From the NCBI RefSeq assembly GCF_900091465.1, contig NZ_FMHV01000002.1, forward strand, positions 4,960,001 through 5,024,000: a stretch of 64,000 nucleotides of DNA. The letters run 5' to 3'. The stretch is from Micromonospora rhizosphaerae (GTDB taxonomy: Bacteria; Actinomycetota; Actinomycetes; Mycobacteriales; Micromonosporaceae). Numbering within the stretch: the stretch's first letter is position 1; the number at the start of each line of letters is the position of its first letter. The translations under genes were made by a program, and so were the position numbers. The notes under the pieces are model-generated. The model was not told the DNA's origin. It saw nothing but the letters and a program-made list of their open reading frames with translations, and did not search any database. Below, in pieces: positions 8,737-17,384 of the stretch.

Positions 8737-9237
8737 GTGTCCACCGACGCCATCGTGCTGCTCAAGGACGACCACAAGGAGATCCGCCGCCTGTTCAAGG
8801 CCTTCCAGGACGCCGAGGAGGGGCCGGCGAGCGAGCGCCAGAAGCTGGTCAAGCAGATCCTCGAGGCGCTGACGGTGCACACGTACCTTGAGAACGAGGT
8901 CATGTATCCCGAGGTCCGCAAGCTCGTGCCGGACGTCGAGGACGACATCCTGGAGTCGTACGAGGAGCACCACGTCGCGGACGTGCTCTGCTTCGAGCTC
9001 TTCACCATGAACCCGGACGACGAGCGGTACAACGCCAAGACGACCGTGTTGATCGAGAGCGTGCTGCACCACGTCCAGGAGGAGGAGGAAGAGTGGTTCC
9101 CGAAGGTGCGCGAGGCGCTCGGGCGTAGCCAGCTGCAGGAGATCGGCGAGCGCATGATCGAACTGCGGAAGAAGGCGCCGAAGACCCCGGCCGCGCCGAA
9201 GGCGCTCAAGAAGTCGCTGGACGCGGTGACGGCCTGA
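8737..9237 (+). CDS. Hemerythrin HHE domain protein
   Basis: 166 aa from GTG 8737, chosen for AAGGAGGT five bases upstream. Hemerythrin-like four-helix bundle: [13 protein letters not shown] (first His, helix 1), [13 protein letters not shown] (His and Glu, helix 2), [16 protein letters not shown] (His, helix 3) and [16 protein letters not shown] (His and Glu, helix 4) give the expected set of di-iron ligands. Proteins of this type bind O2, NO or iron and are linked to oxidative or nitrosative stress. The Lys/Pro/Ala-rich tail ([16 protein letters not shown]) is a common actinobacterial extension. Monocistronic, with terminators on both sides. Confidence 0.9.
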   Translation: MSTDAIVLLKDDHKEIRRLFKAFQDAEEGPASERQKLVKQILEALTVHTYLENEVMYPEVRKLVPDVEDDILESYEEHHVADVLCFELFTMNPDDERYNAKTTVLIESVLHHVQEEEEEWFPKVREALGRSQLQEIGERMIELRKKAPKTPAAPKALKKSLDAVTA

Positions 9238-9253
9238 CCTGGGGAGCCGTGGC

Positions 9254-9280
9254 GCGGGACCCGGCGGGCCCGGGTCCCGT
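9254..9280 (+). terminator. Terminator of the hemerythrin gene
   Basis: 9-bp GC stem (9255-9263 with 9271-9279) with a 7-base loop and an adjoining G-T pair, about 18 bases after the stop; a mildly T-rich stretch GTCGTCCTGTCC follows. Confidence 0.65.
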
Positions 9281-9327
9281 CGTCCTGTCCGGGGTCGGCC
9301 GCGCCGTTCGTGTGGACCCGGACCCGG

Positions 9328-9333
9328 TAGGAT
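9328..9333 (+). promoter_or_regulatory. -10 element of the glyA promoter
   Basis: TAGGAT fits the actinobacterial TANNNT -10. Transcription would start near 9340, exactly at the 5' edge of the riboswitch aptamer. No convincing -35 is visible. Confidence 0.55.
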
Positions 9334-9337
9334 CGGC

Positions 9338-9422
9338 GCGGGCCGTGACTGGCGCGTGGGGATGGAGCACCATCGGGGAGCGGTCCCGTCGCAAGGACGC
9401 ACGCCGAGCGCCTGGGCCTTCC
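9338..9422 (+). promoter_or_regulatory. ZTP riboswitch (pfl motif) upstream of glyA
   Basis: The conserved blocks of the pfl/ZTP aptamer appear in order: GGGCCGTGACTGGCG (9340-9354), the central ACCATCGGGGAGCG (9369-9382) and the 3' block CCGAGCGCCTGGGC (9404-9417). The first and last blocks match the family consensus almost exactly, and the middle differs from the usual ACCACCGGGGAGC by one base. ZTP/ZMP signals shortage of 10-formyl-tetrahydrofolate, and glyA is a known target class. Directly after the aptamer, CTTCC (9418-9422) can pair with the glyA Shine-Dalgarno GGAGG (9434-9438, one G-U pair), suggesting translational control by sequestering the RBS. That mechanism is inference. Confidence 0.85.
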
Positions 9423-9442
9423 GCACGTCAGTAGGAGGTCAC

Positions 9443-10879
9443 ATGTCGCTGAACGCCGAATCCACCGCCTTCCGCAGCGCGCTGGAGGTGATCCGCGCAG
9501 TCGAGCCGCGGGTGGCCGACGCCATCCGGGCGGAGCTGGCCGACCAGCGCGAGTCGCTCAAGCTCATCGCCAGCGAGAACTACGCCTCCCCGGCCACCCT
9601 GCTGGCCATGGGCAACTGGTTCAGCGACAAGTACGCCGAGGGCACGATCGGCCGCCGCTTCTACGCCGGCTGCCAGAACGTCGACACCGTCGAGGCGCTC
9701 GCCGCCGAGCACGCCCGGGAGCTGTTCGGCGCCGCCCACGCGTACGTGCAGCCGCACTCCGGCATCGACGCCAACCTGGTCGCGTTCTGGGCCATCCTGG
9801 CCGACCGGGTCGAGTCCCCCGCGCTCAAGAAGGCCCAGGTACGCCAGGTCAACGACCTCACCGAGGCGGACTGGTTCGCGCTGCGTCGGGAGCTGGGCAA
9901 CCAGCGGATGCTCGGCATGTCGCTGGACGCCGGCGGCCACCTCACCCACGGCTTCCGGCCGAACATCTCCGGCAAGATGTTCGACCAGCGCAGCTACGGC
10001 ACCGACCCGGCCACCGGCCTCGTCGACTACGACAAGGTCGCCGAGGCGGCCCGCGAGTTCAAGCCGCTGATCCTGGTGGCCGGCTACTCGGCGTACCCCC
10101 GGAAGATCAACTTCCGGATCATGCGGGAGATCGCCGACTCCGTCGGGGCCACCTTCATGGTCGACATGGCGCACTTCGCCGGCCTGGTCGCGGGCAAGGT
10201 CTTCACGGGCGACTTCGACCCGGTGCCGCACGCGCACATCGTCACCACCACCACCCACAAGTCGCTGCGCGGCCCGCGTGGCGGCCTGGTGCTGTGCCAG
10301 CCGGAGCTGGCCGACCAGGTCGACCGGGGCTGCCCGATGGTGCTCGGCGGCCCGCTGCCGCACGTCATGGCCGCCAAAGCGGTCGCCCTCGCCGAGGCCC
10401 GCCGCCCCGACTTCCCCGACTACGCCCAGCGGATCGTCGACAACGCCCAGGCGCTCGCCGACGGGCTGCTGCGCCGGGGCGCCAAGCTCGTCACCGGCGG
10501 CACCGACAACCACCTGGTCCTGATCGACGTCTCCGGGTACGGCCTCACCGGCCGGCAGGCCGAGCAGGCGCTGCTCGACTCGGGCATCGTCACCAACCGC
10601 AACGCGGTCCCGCAGGACCCGAACGGCGCCTGGTACACCTCGGGCATCCGGATCGGCACCCCGGCGCTGACCACCCGCGGCCTGGGCGCGGCGCAAATGG
10701 ACGAGACGGCCGAGCTGATCCACACCGTGCTCAGCCAGACCCGGTCGGGCGCCAACCCGGACGGCACCCCGTCGAAGGCGAAGTACGTGCTGGACGCGGC
10801 GGTCGCGGACCGGGTCAGCAAGCAGGCCAGCGACCTGCTCGCCGGCTTCCCCCTCTACCCCGCCGTCGACCTCGGCTGA
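9443..10879 (+). CDS. glyA: Serine hydroxymethyltransferase
   Basis: 478 aa from ATG 9443 with AGGAGGTC upstream. It interconverts serine and glycine with tetrahydrofolate, the main one-carbon source. PLP binding: the Schiff-base lysine is K273 in [14 protein letters not shown]; also [24 protein letters not shown] and [16 protein letters not shown]. It is about 60 residues longer than the common E. coli-type enzyme because of an insertion near residues 115-150 ([20 protein letters not shown]), a feature of one actinobacterial SHMT subtype. The upstream ZTP riboswitch ties its expression to folate status, which independently supports the assignment. Confidence 0.95.
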   Translation: MSLNAESTAFRSALEVIRAVEPRVADAIRAELADQRESLKLIASENYASPATLLAMGNWFSDKYAEGTIGRRFYAGCQNVDTVEALAAEHARELFGAAHAYVQPHSGIDANLVAFWAILADRVESPALKKAQVRQVNDLTEADWFALRRELGNQRMLGMSLDAGGHLTHGFRPNISGKMFDQRSYGTDPATGLVDYDKVAEAAREFKPLILVAGYSAYPRKINFRIMREIADSVGATFMVDMAHFAGLVAGKVFTGDFDPVPHAHIVTTTTHKSLRGPRGGLVLCQPELADQVDRGCPMVLGGPLPHVMAAKAVALAEARRPDFPDYAQRIVDNAQALADGLLRRGAKLVTGGTDNHLVLIDVSGYGLTGRQAEQALLDSGIVTNRNAVPQDPNGAWYTSGIRIGTPALTTRGLGAAQMDETAELIHTVLSQTRSGANPDGTPSKAKYVLDAAVADRVSKQASDLLAGFPLYPAVDLG

Positions 10880-10903
10880 CCCCGAGCCGTCTCGCGCTAC
10901 CCC

Positions 10904-10937
10904 GACGCCCCGCCCGGCCCACGCCGCGCGGGGCGTC
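10904..10937 (+). terminator. Terminator of glyA
   Basis: Perfect 10-bp stem GACGCCCCGC / GCGGGGCGTC (10904-10913, 10928-10937), 14-base loop, 25 bases after the glyA stop. Confidence 0.7.
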
Positions 10938-10972
10938 GCCGTCTCCCGCGTCACCCGCACGCCTCCTCGCGG

Positions 10973-11029
10973 TGATCAAGAAGTTTGCGTCCTGGAGGCG
11001 CGGGTTTCCGCACCAAAACCTCTTGATCA
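10973..11029. repeat. Palindromic intergenic element with branched-fold potential
   Basis: Outer arms TGATCAAGAAGTTT (10973-10986) and AAACCTCTTGATCA (11016-11029) pair over 13 of 14 positions. Between them lie two smaller hairpins: GCGTC-CTGGA-GGCGC (10987-11001, one G-T pair) and GCGG-GTTT-CCGC (about 11000-11011). The whole can fold into a three-way junction in DNA or RNA. The AT-rich outer arms stand out from the surroundings. It lies between the 3' ends of glyA and araB, as expected for a dispersed REP-like element; only one copy is in this window. Confidence 0.65.
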
Positions 11030-11062
11030 ACTGTGGTCGGGCGGGGCGGGCGGTGGGGGAGG

Positions 11063-12712
11063 TCAGCGGCGGAGGGCGCGGTTGCGGAGGGTGCGGAGGT
11101 GGTGGAGAACCTTCGTTCCTCCGCGGCCGAAGTGGTCGTGGAGGGCGCGGTACTCGGCGTACAGCTCGTCGTAGCTGGCGGCGCGGGCCGGGTCCGGGTG
11201 CCAGGTCTCGCGGTGGGCGGCACCCATCGCCTCCGACGCCGTCTCCACGTCCGGGTACGCCCCGGCGGCCACTGCGGCATGGATCGCCGCGCCAAGGGCG
11301 GCCGGGTGCTCGGTGTCCACCACGTGCAGTGGCCGGCGCAGCACGTCGGCGTAGCTGCGCAGCAGCAGCCGGCTGCGGGTGAGCCCGCCAGCGGCGGTCA
11401 GCTCGTCGACCGGCACCCCCGCCGCGGTGAACGCCTCGACGACCGTCCGCGCGCCGAACGCCGTCGCCTCCAGCAGCGCCCGCCAGATCTCCTCCGGCCG
11501 GGTGGCCAGGGTCAGCCCGACCAGCACCCCGCTCAGCTCGTGGTCCATCAGCACCGACCGGTTGCCGCTGTGCCAGTCCAGCGCGAGCAGCCCGTGTCCG
11601 CCGACCGGCTGCTCCGCCACGAGGGTGTCCAGCAGTTCGTACGGCGAGACACCGAGGCGCCGCGCCCGGTCGGCGTACGGCGCGGGGAGCGCCCGCTCGA
11701 CGTACCACGCGAAGATGTCCCCCACGCCGCTCTGCCCCGCCTCGTAGCCCCAGCCGCCGGCGGTGACGCCGCCCTCGACGACACCGCAGACACCCGGCAC
11801 CTCGTGACAGGTGTCCGAGTTCATGATCAGGCAGGTGGAGGTGCCGAGCACGGCGAGCATCCGCCCCGGCGCGACCGAGCGGGCGGCGGCCGCGGTGACG
11901 TGCGCGTCGATGGTGCCGACGGCCACCGCGACGCCCTCCGGGAGCCCGGTCCACCGGGCCGCCTCGGGGGTGAGCCCGCCGGCCCGGGCACCGAGCGGGG
12001 CGGGCGGCCCGTCGACCTTGGGCAGCAGGTCGGGCAGGCCCGGGTGCAGCGCGGCGAGGAACTTCGGGCTCGGGTAGCGGCCGTCCTGACGCAGCCCCTT
12101 GAACCCGGCGGCGGAGACGTTGCGGGTCTCCCGGCCGCAGAGCCGCCAGACCAGCCAGTCGGCGGTCTCGATCCAGCGCTCGGCGCGGCGAAAGACCTCC
12201 GGGTCCTCCTCCAGCACCTGCAGCGCCTTGGCGAGCTGCCACTCCGCGGAGACCCGGCCGCCGTAGCGGGCCAGCCACGGCTCGGCGCGCTCCCGGGCGA
12301 GGGCGTTGATCCGGTCGGCCTGCCGCTGCGCCGCGTGGTGCTTCCAGAGCTTCGGCCAGGCGTGCGGCCGGTCCCGCAGCTCGGGCAGCTCAGCGAGCGG
12401 AGTGCCGTCGGCGAGGCTGGGCAGCACCGTGCAGGAGGTCGCGTCGAGGCCGATGCCGATCACCTCGGCCGGGTCGATCCCGGCCGCGCGGACGGCGGCG
12501 GGGACGGCCACCCGCAGCACCTCACGGTGGTCGGCCGGGTCCTGCAGCGCCCAGTCCGGGGGCAGCGACGGCCCGTCCGGCAGCCGCTCGGTGATCGCCC
12601 CGTGCCGGTACGGGTGGACCGCGCTGCCGCGCTCGATGCCGTCGGCGACGTCGACCACGACCGCGCGGCCGGAGAGCGTGCCGAAGTCCACCCCGACGAC
12701 GTACCGGCTCAC
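11063..12712 (-). CDS. araB: Ribulokinase (FGGY carbohydrate kinase)
   Basis: 549 aa from GTG 12712 (GGAGGAG upstream). FGGY family: N-terminal VVGVDFGTLSGRAVVVDV is the ATP/sugar-binding signature in the ribulokinase form (G-T-x-S-x-R); IGIGLDATSCTVLP, SAEWQLAKALQVLEEDP and the C-terminal ELTAAGGLTRSRLLLRSYAD fit AraB. It phosphorylates L-ribulose, and some relatives accept other ketopentoses. Length is normal for ribulokinases. No arabinose isomerase or epimerase genes are next to it, so its pathway partners are elsewhere. The next genes on the same strand are separated by over 50 bases and appear independent. Confidence 0.85.
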   Translation of the reverse strand: MSRYVVGVDFGTLSGRAVVVDVADGIERGSAVHPYRHGAITERLPDGPSLPPDWALQDPADHREVLRVAVPAAVRAAGIDPAEVIGIGLDATSCTVLPSLADGTPLAELPELRDRPHAWPKLWKHHAAQRQADRINALARERAEPWLARYGGRVSAEWQLAKALQVLEEDPEVFRRAERWIETADWLVWRLCGRETRNVSAAGFKGLRQDGRYPSPKFLAALHPGLPDLLPKVDGPPAPLGARAGGLTPEAARWTGLPEGVAVAVGTIDAHVTAAAARSVAPGRMLAVLGTSTCLIMNSDTCHEVPGVCGVVEGGVTAGGWGYEAGQSGVGDIFAWYVERALPAPYADRARRLGVSPYELLDTLVAEQPVGGHGLLALDWHSGNRSVLMDHELSGVLVGLTLATRPEEIWRALLEATAFGARTVVEAFTAAGVPVDELTAAGGLTRSRLLLRSYADVLRRPLHVVDTEHPAALGAAIHAAVAAGAYPDVETASEAMGAAHRETWHPDPARAASYDELYAEYRALHDHFGRGGTKVLHHLRTLRNRALRR

Positions 12713-12771
12713 TGCTCCTCCTCCCACCACCGCCCGGTTCGGCAGCGGTGGTGGGAGGTCACGGTAGTCGC

Positions 12772-13023
12772 TCAGCCGACCGGGCGCTTGAGGTGGTACC
12801 GGTGCACCTCGGTGCTGCCCTGGACGTTGTTCACGTCCTCGGCGGCGGAGACCAGCTCCCAGCCCTCCCGGCCGGCCCGGTTGAGGTGTGCGATCGCCGT
12901 GTCGCCGTACGCCGTGATGTCCCGCCGGGACCCGTCCGGGCCGTACCAGACGAACGAGACGGTGAAATTGCGGCCCTGTGCCTGATATCGGCGGACCAGC
13001 AGCGCGTACTCCCAGGCAACCAT
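12772..13023 (-). CDS. Small DUF4177-like protein
   Basis: 83 aa from ATG 13023. The sequence EYALLVRRYQAQ at the N-terminus and HLNRAGREGWELVSAAED in the middle fit the DUF4177 pattern (two strands around a GWELVS motif). No RBS is visible; instead CATACT sits seven bases before the ATG (minus strand), so a leaderless transcript is likely. Function unknown for the family. Two further in-frame starts exist upstream but cross the presumed promoter. Confidence 0.7.
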   Translation of the reverse strand: MVAWEYALLVRRYQAQGRNFTVSFVWYGPDGSRRDITAYGDTAIAHLNRAGREGWELVSAAEDVNNVQGSTEVHRYHLKRPVG

Positions 13024-13076
13024 TCGTCCAGTATGGTGCGACACCGCAAGCTGGTCACCGCCGCACCTACCGGCGC

Positions 13077-14018
13077 TCAGGTTCCGGGCCGCGAACCGGC
13101 CAGGTCCGCCGCCAGCTCGGCCCGCGTCGGCGGATCGGCTCCCCGTCGGGCACAGGTCAGGGCGGCGACGTGGGCCGCCTCCGCGAGTACGGCGGCGACC
13201 GTGTCCCGGCCGACGGCGCCGAGGGCGGTCCGCCGCGCGGCGCCGAGCAGGTCCCGCTCACTCAGCGCGGCCAGCAGCCCGGCCGTGAACGCGTCACCGG
13301 CTCCGACGGTGTCCACCACCCGCACCGGTCGGGCGTCCACCTGCACCTCACCGCCTCGGCTGACCGCCCACGCCCCGCCGTCGCCGCGGGTGACCACCAC
13401 GAGGACGGGGCCTCGCTCCAGCCACTCCCGCGCCACCCGCTGGTGCCCGCGTTCCGGGTGGAGCCAGGCCAGATCCTCCAGGCTGACCTTGACGAGGTCA
13501 CTCGCCGCCACCAGCTCCTCGACCCGGTGCCGGGCCGTGCTCCGGTCGCCCATCAGGGACGGCCGGCAGTTCGGGTCGTAGCTGATCATCGTCGTCGCCC
13601 GCCGCTCCCGGACCAGCGCCAGCACGTCGTCGGCGCCCGGCTGCAGGACGGTGGCGAGCGAGCCGGTGTGCAGGCAGCGGCTGCCCGTCCCCACGCCGGT
13701 CCGGTCCGGAAAGGACCGCCAGGCGATGCTGAAGTCGTACCGGGCCTGCCCGTCCGCACCCACCCGGCTCCGGGCCACGCTGGTGCTGGGCAGGTCCGGC
13801 ACCGACGCGGGATCCAGCCGTACGCCGCTGCCGGCCAGATGGTCCCGGAGCAGCCGCCCGTGTGCGTCGTCGCCGTGCTGGGTCAGCAGGGTGGTTGGCT
13901 GGCCGAGGCGGGCGAGCGCCACGGCGACGTTCGCCGGGCTGCCCCCGGGATGGGCGATCACCTCGCCCGACGGATCCTCGATCAGATCCACCAGGCTCTC
14001 GCCGACAACCGAGATCAC
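13077..14018 (-). CDS. frcK: PfkB-family sugar kinase (fructokinase-type) of the ABC sugar operon
   Basis: 313 aa from GTG 14018 (GGGAAGG upstream). Ribokinase/PfkB fold: N-terminal GESLVDLIEDPSGEVIAHPG with the GGSPANVAVALARLGQP signature 1, and C-terminal signature 2 DTVGAGDAFTAGLLAAL, with the catalytic aspartate in GAGD. Expected reaction: ATP-dependent phosphorylation of fructose or a related sugar. It begins 54 bases after the transporter ATPase ends on the same strand, giving the order binding protein-permease-ATPase-kinase known from rhizobial frcBCAK. The symbol follows that context and is tentative. Confidence 0.85.
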   Translation of the reverse strand: MISVVGESLVDLIEDPSGEVIAHPGGSPANVAVALARLGQPTTLLTQHGDDAHGRLLRDHLAGSGVRLDPASVPDLPSTSVARSRVGADGQARYDFSIAWRSFPDRTGVGTGSRCLHTGSLATVLQPGADDVLALVRERRATTMISYDPNCRPSLMGDRSTARHRVEELVAASDLVKVSLEDLAWLHPERGHQRVAREWLERGPVLVVVTRGDGGAWAVSRGGEVQVDARPVRVVDTVGAGDAFTAGLLAALSERDLLGAARRTALGAVGRDTVAAVLAEAAHVAALTCARRGADPPTRAELAADLAGSRPGT

Positions 14019-14071
14019 AGTCTTCCCTTCCCGGCACCGCGCGGTGCCCCGACCAGCTCCACAGCCAGTTC

Positions 14072-14910
<839 letters not shown>

Positions 14911-14914
<4 letters not shown>

Positions 14915-15939
14915 GACCTCACCTTCCTGATCCACTGGTCCACGGCCACGGCGAGGATCACCAGCACGCCGACGGCGAGTACGCGGTACTGGTCGTCGAC
15001 CCCGGCGAGGGAGAGGCCGCTGCGGAAGAAACCGACGATCAGCGCGCCGAGCAGGGTGCCGAGCACCGCCCCGCGGCCACCGAAGAGACTGGTGCCGCCG
15101 ATGACCACGGCGGTGATGCTCTCCAGGTTGGCGTCGGTGATGGCGTTCGGGCTGGCCGCGCCGGCGCGTCCGATCAGGATCCAGGCGGTGATGCCGTAGA
15201 TGGCGCCGGCGACGACGTACACGCTCAGGAGCACCCGGTCGACCCGGATGCCGGCGAGGCGGGCGGCCTCCTTGTCGTCACCCACCGCGTAGACGTGTCG
15301 ACCCCAGGCGGTCTTGGCCAGGGCGAAGCCCACCACGAGGTAGAGGATGACGACCGCGACGACGCCGGCGGTGATCCGGAACCGGCCCACCGGGAAGGAT
15401 TCGCCGGTCCAGCTGAGCACCGCCGGAAGGTCGGTGGCCTGGACGCTCTGTCCGCTCGAGTAGAGCAGCCCGATCGCGGTGAAGACGCTGAGCGTACCGA
15501 GGGTGACGATGAATGGCGGCAGCTTCAGCCGCGTCACCAGCGCCCCGTTGAGCGCTCCCGCGGCGGCGCCGACCGCGATGGCCAGGACGATGGCGAGGAC
15601 GCCCGGCAGTCCCTGCTCCTCGGCCAGCTTGGCCGAGAGCATCATGGCCAGGATCACGATGGCGCCGACCGACAGGTCGATGCCCGCGGTCAGGATGATC
15701 AGTGTCTGCCCGACCGCGAGCGCTCCGATGACGGCCACCTGCTGCAGGACGAGCGACAGCGAGTTCGGCGAGGCGAAGCGCGGGTTGAGGGTGGCGAAGA
15801 CGACGAACGATCCGACCAGCACGAGGAACGGGCTGATCGCGGGGTGCGCGTGCAGCAGATGCTGGAGGCGCTGCACTGGCGAGTGCCGGCGCAGGGCGAA
15901 CTGCTGCGCTGCGGTGGTCGGTGGGGTCGTGGTGGTCAC
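14911..15939 (-). CDS. frcC: Sugar ABC transporter permease (FrcC/RbsC type)
   Basis: 342 aa from GTG 15939 (GGGAGC upstream). BPD_transp_2 family with about ten membrane helices; recognisable blocks are AVGQTLIILTAGIDLSVGA and GRHVYAVGDDKEAARLAGIRVD. The residues before the first helix (about 25-30) are polar. It couples to the single-domain ATPase encoded next. The start is fixed by the RBS; upstream in-frame sequence is intergenic. Confidence 0.9.
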
Positions 15940-16037
15940 GGCGGGCTCCCTGCCGTTGTCGGCGGTGGCGGACGGACTGCCCGGTCGAGGGCGCGGAGCG
16001 GAGGATGCCCCGGCGCCCCGACCGTGGCGGCGGTGGC

Positions 16038-17123
16038 TCAGCCCCAGCAGCGCTGGGTGCCCTCGGTGCTGGTGATGCTCTCGACCCCGGTGGCGGTCTT
16101 GTCGGTGACCAGGGCGACGCCGGTGTCGAAGAAGTCGAGGCCGTCGGAGACCTTCGGCTTCTCCCCGTCGTTCGCGATCTTCTTGATCGCCTGCACGCCC
16201 AGCTCGGCCATCTTCAGCGGGTACTGCTGCGAGGTGGCGCCGATGACGCCGTCCTTGACCTGCCGTACGCCGTCGCAGCCACCGTCGACGGAGACGATCA
16301 GCACGCCCTGGGTCTTGCCCGCGGCCTGCAGCGCCTTGTGCGCGCCGACCGCGGCCGGCTCGTTGATGGTGTAGACCACGTTGATGTCGGGGTTCTTGGT
16401 GAGGCAGTTCTCCATCGCCGTCCGGCCGCCGTCCTCGGCGCCGTTGGTCGGTTCGTTGCAGGCGATCGTGTAGGTGCCGCCCGAGTAGCTGCCCGTCTTC
16501 GCCTCGTCGCCGTTCTTCTTCTTGTCGGCGGTGTCGATGCCCATGCCGGTCAGGAAGCCCTGGTCCCGGTTGTAGTCGACGGAGACGATCTTGTCGTTGA
16601 ACAGGTCCAGCAGGGCGATGGTCGCGGGCTTGCCCGCGAGCTGCGCGGCCGTCCACTTGCCGATCAGCTCACCGGCCTTGAAGTTGTCGGTGGCGAACGT
16701 GATGTCCACGGTGTCCGCCGGGTCGGGCGGGGTGTCCAGCGCGATGACGTAGAGGCCGGCGTCCCGCGCCTTCTTGATCGCCGGGTTGACGCCGGGGCCG
16801 GTCGGGGTGATGAGGATTCCGTCGTCGCCGCGGGCGATCGCATTCTCGATCGCCTGCACCTGCCCGGCCTCGTCGCCGTCCTCCTTGCCGGCGGCCACGG
16901 TGAGCTTCACGCCCTCGGCCTCGGCGGCCTTCTTCGCGCCGTTCTGCATGGCGACGAAGAACGGGTTCGTGGAGTTCTTGGTGATCAGCGAGACGGCGAT
17001 GCTCTTGCCACCGTCTCCGGAGCCGCCGCCCGAGCTGTCACCGCACCCGCTGACGACCATGCTGCTCACCGCCGTGGCGGCGATCAGTAAGGCGGCGCGG
17101 CGGCGGCCATTGCGCTGGATCAT
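16038..17123 (-). CDS. frcB: Sugar-binding lipoprotein of the ABC importer (FrcB type)
   Basis: 361 aa from ATG 17123 (AGGGAG upstream). N-terminal Arg run, hydrophobic stretch and lipobox VVSGC give a lipoprotein anchored outside the membrane. The mature part is a periplasmic-binding-protein type I fold (Peripla_BP_4): SLITKNSTNPFFVAMQNGAK, ITPTGPGVNPAI, ALDTPPDPADTVDITFATD and VSVDGGCDGVRQVKDG. The ALDTPP...FATDNFKAGELIG segment resembles fructose-binding FrcB proteins. First gene of the operon, with operators upstream. Confidence 0.9.
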   Translation of the reverse strand: MIQRNGRRRAALLIAATAVSSMVVSGCGDSSGGGSGDGGKSIAVSLITKNSTNPFFVAMQNGAKKAAEAEGVKLTVAAGKEDGDEAGQVQAIENAIARGDDGILITPTGPGVNPAIKKARDAGLYVIALDTPPDPADTVDITFATDNFKAGELIGKWTAAQLAGKPATIALLDLFNDKIVSVDYNRDQGFLTGMGIDTADKKKNGDEAKTGSYSGGTYTIACNEPTNGAEDGGRTAMENCLTKNPDINVVYTINEPAAVGAHKALQAAGKTQGVLIVSVDGGCDGVRQVKDGVIGATSQQYPLKMAELGVQAIKKIANDGEKPKVSDGLDFFDTGVALVTDKTATGVESITSTEGTQRCWG

Positions 17124-17164
17124 GTGTTCTCCCTGGGGGACTCCCCGGCGGGCCGGGGCGGGAT

Positions 17165-17178
17165 TGACAACGATGTCA
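17165..17178. promoter_or_regulatory. LacI-type operator, frcB-proximal
   Basis: TGACAACGATGTCA, a 14-bp palindrome with one mismatched pair, centred 49 bases upstream of the frcB start. It shares the arms and central CG with the second copy at 17264. Position suits repression of frcBCAK. Confidence 0.75.
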
Positions 17179-17263
17179 GCGCAGTCTCGGGCCCGCATCG
17201 GACAGATGTCAATGCCTTGACCGAAGGTTTCGCATAACCAGCTCGTAACTCGCCGGCAACTCT

Positions 17264-17277
17264 TGACATCGATGTCA
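17264..17277. promoter_or_regulatory. LacI-type operator, central
   Basis: TGACATCGATGTCA, a perfect 14-bp palindrome with central CG as usual for LacI/GalR operators. Its centre is exactly 99 bases from that of the first copy, which would allow looping between sites; a weaker GACAGATGTC half-palindrome lies between (17201-17210). The site lies 108 bases before the lacI-type gene and is probably autoregulatory as well. Confidence 0.8.
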
Positions 17278-17384
17278 GGGGCGCGCAGGATTCGCCCACG
17301 GTGGAGCCCTTCGGGCGGGGGCCACCGGCGTACAGGCGTGGCCCCCGATCCCGCACCTCACCACCCCGCCCGGTAGGAGCGCTC

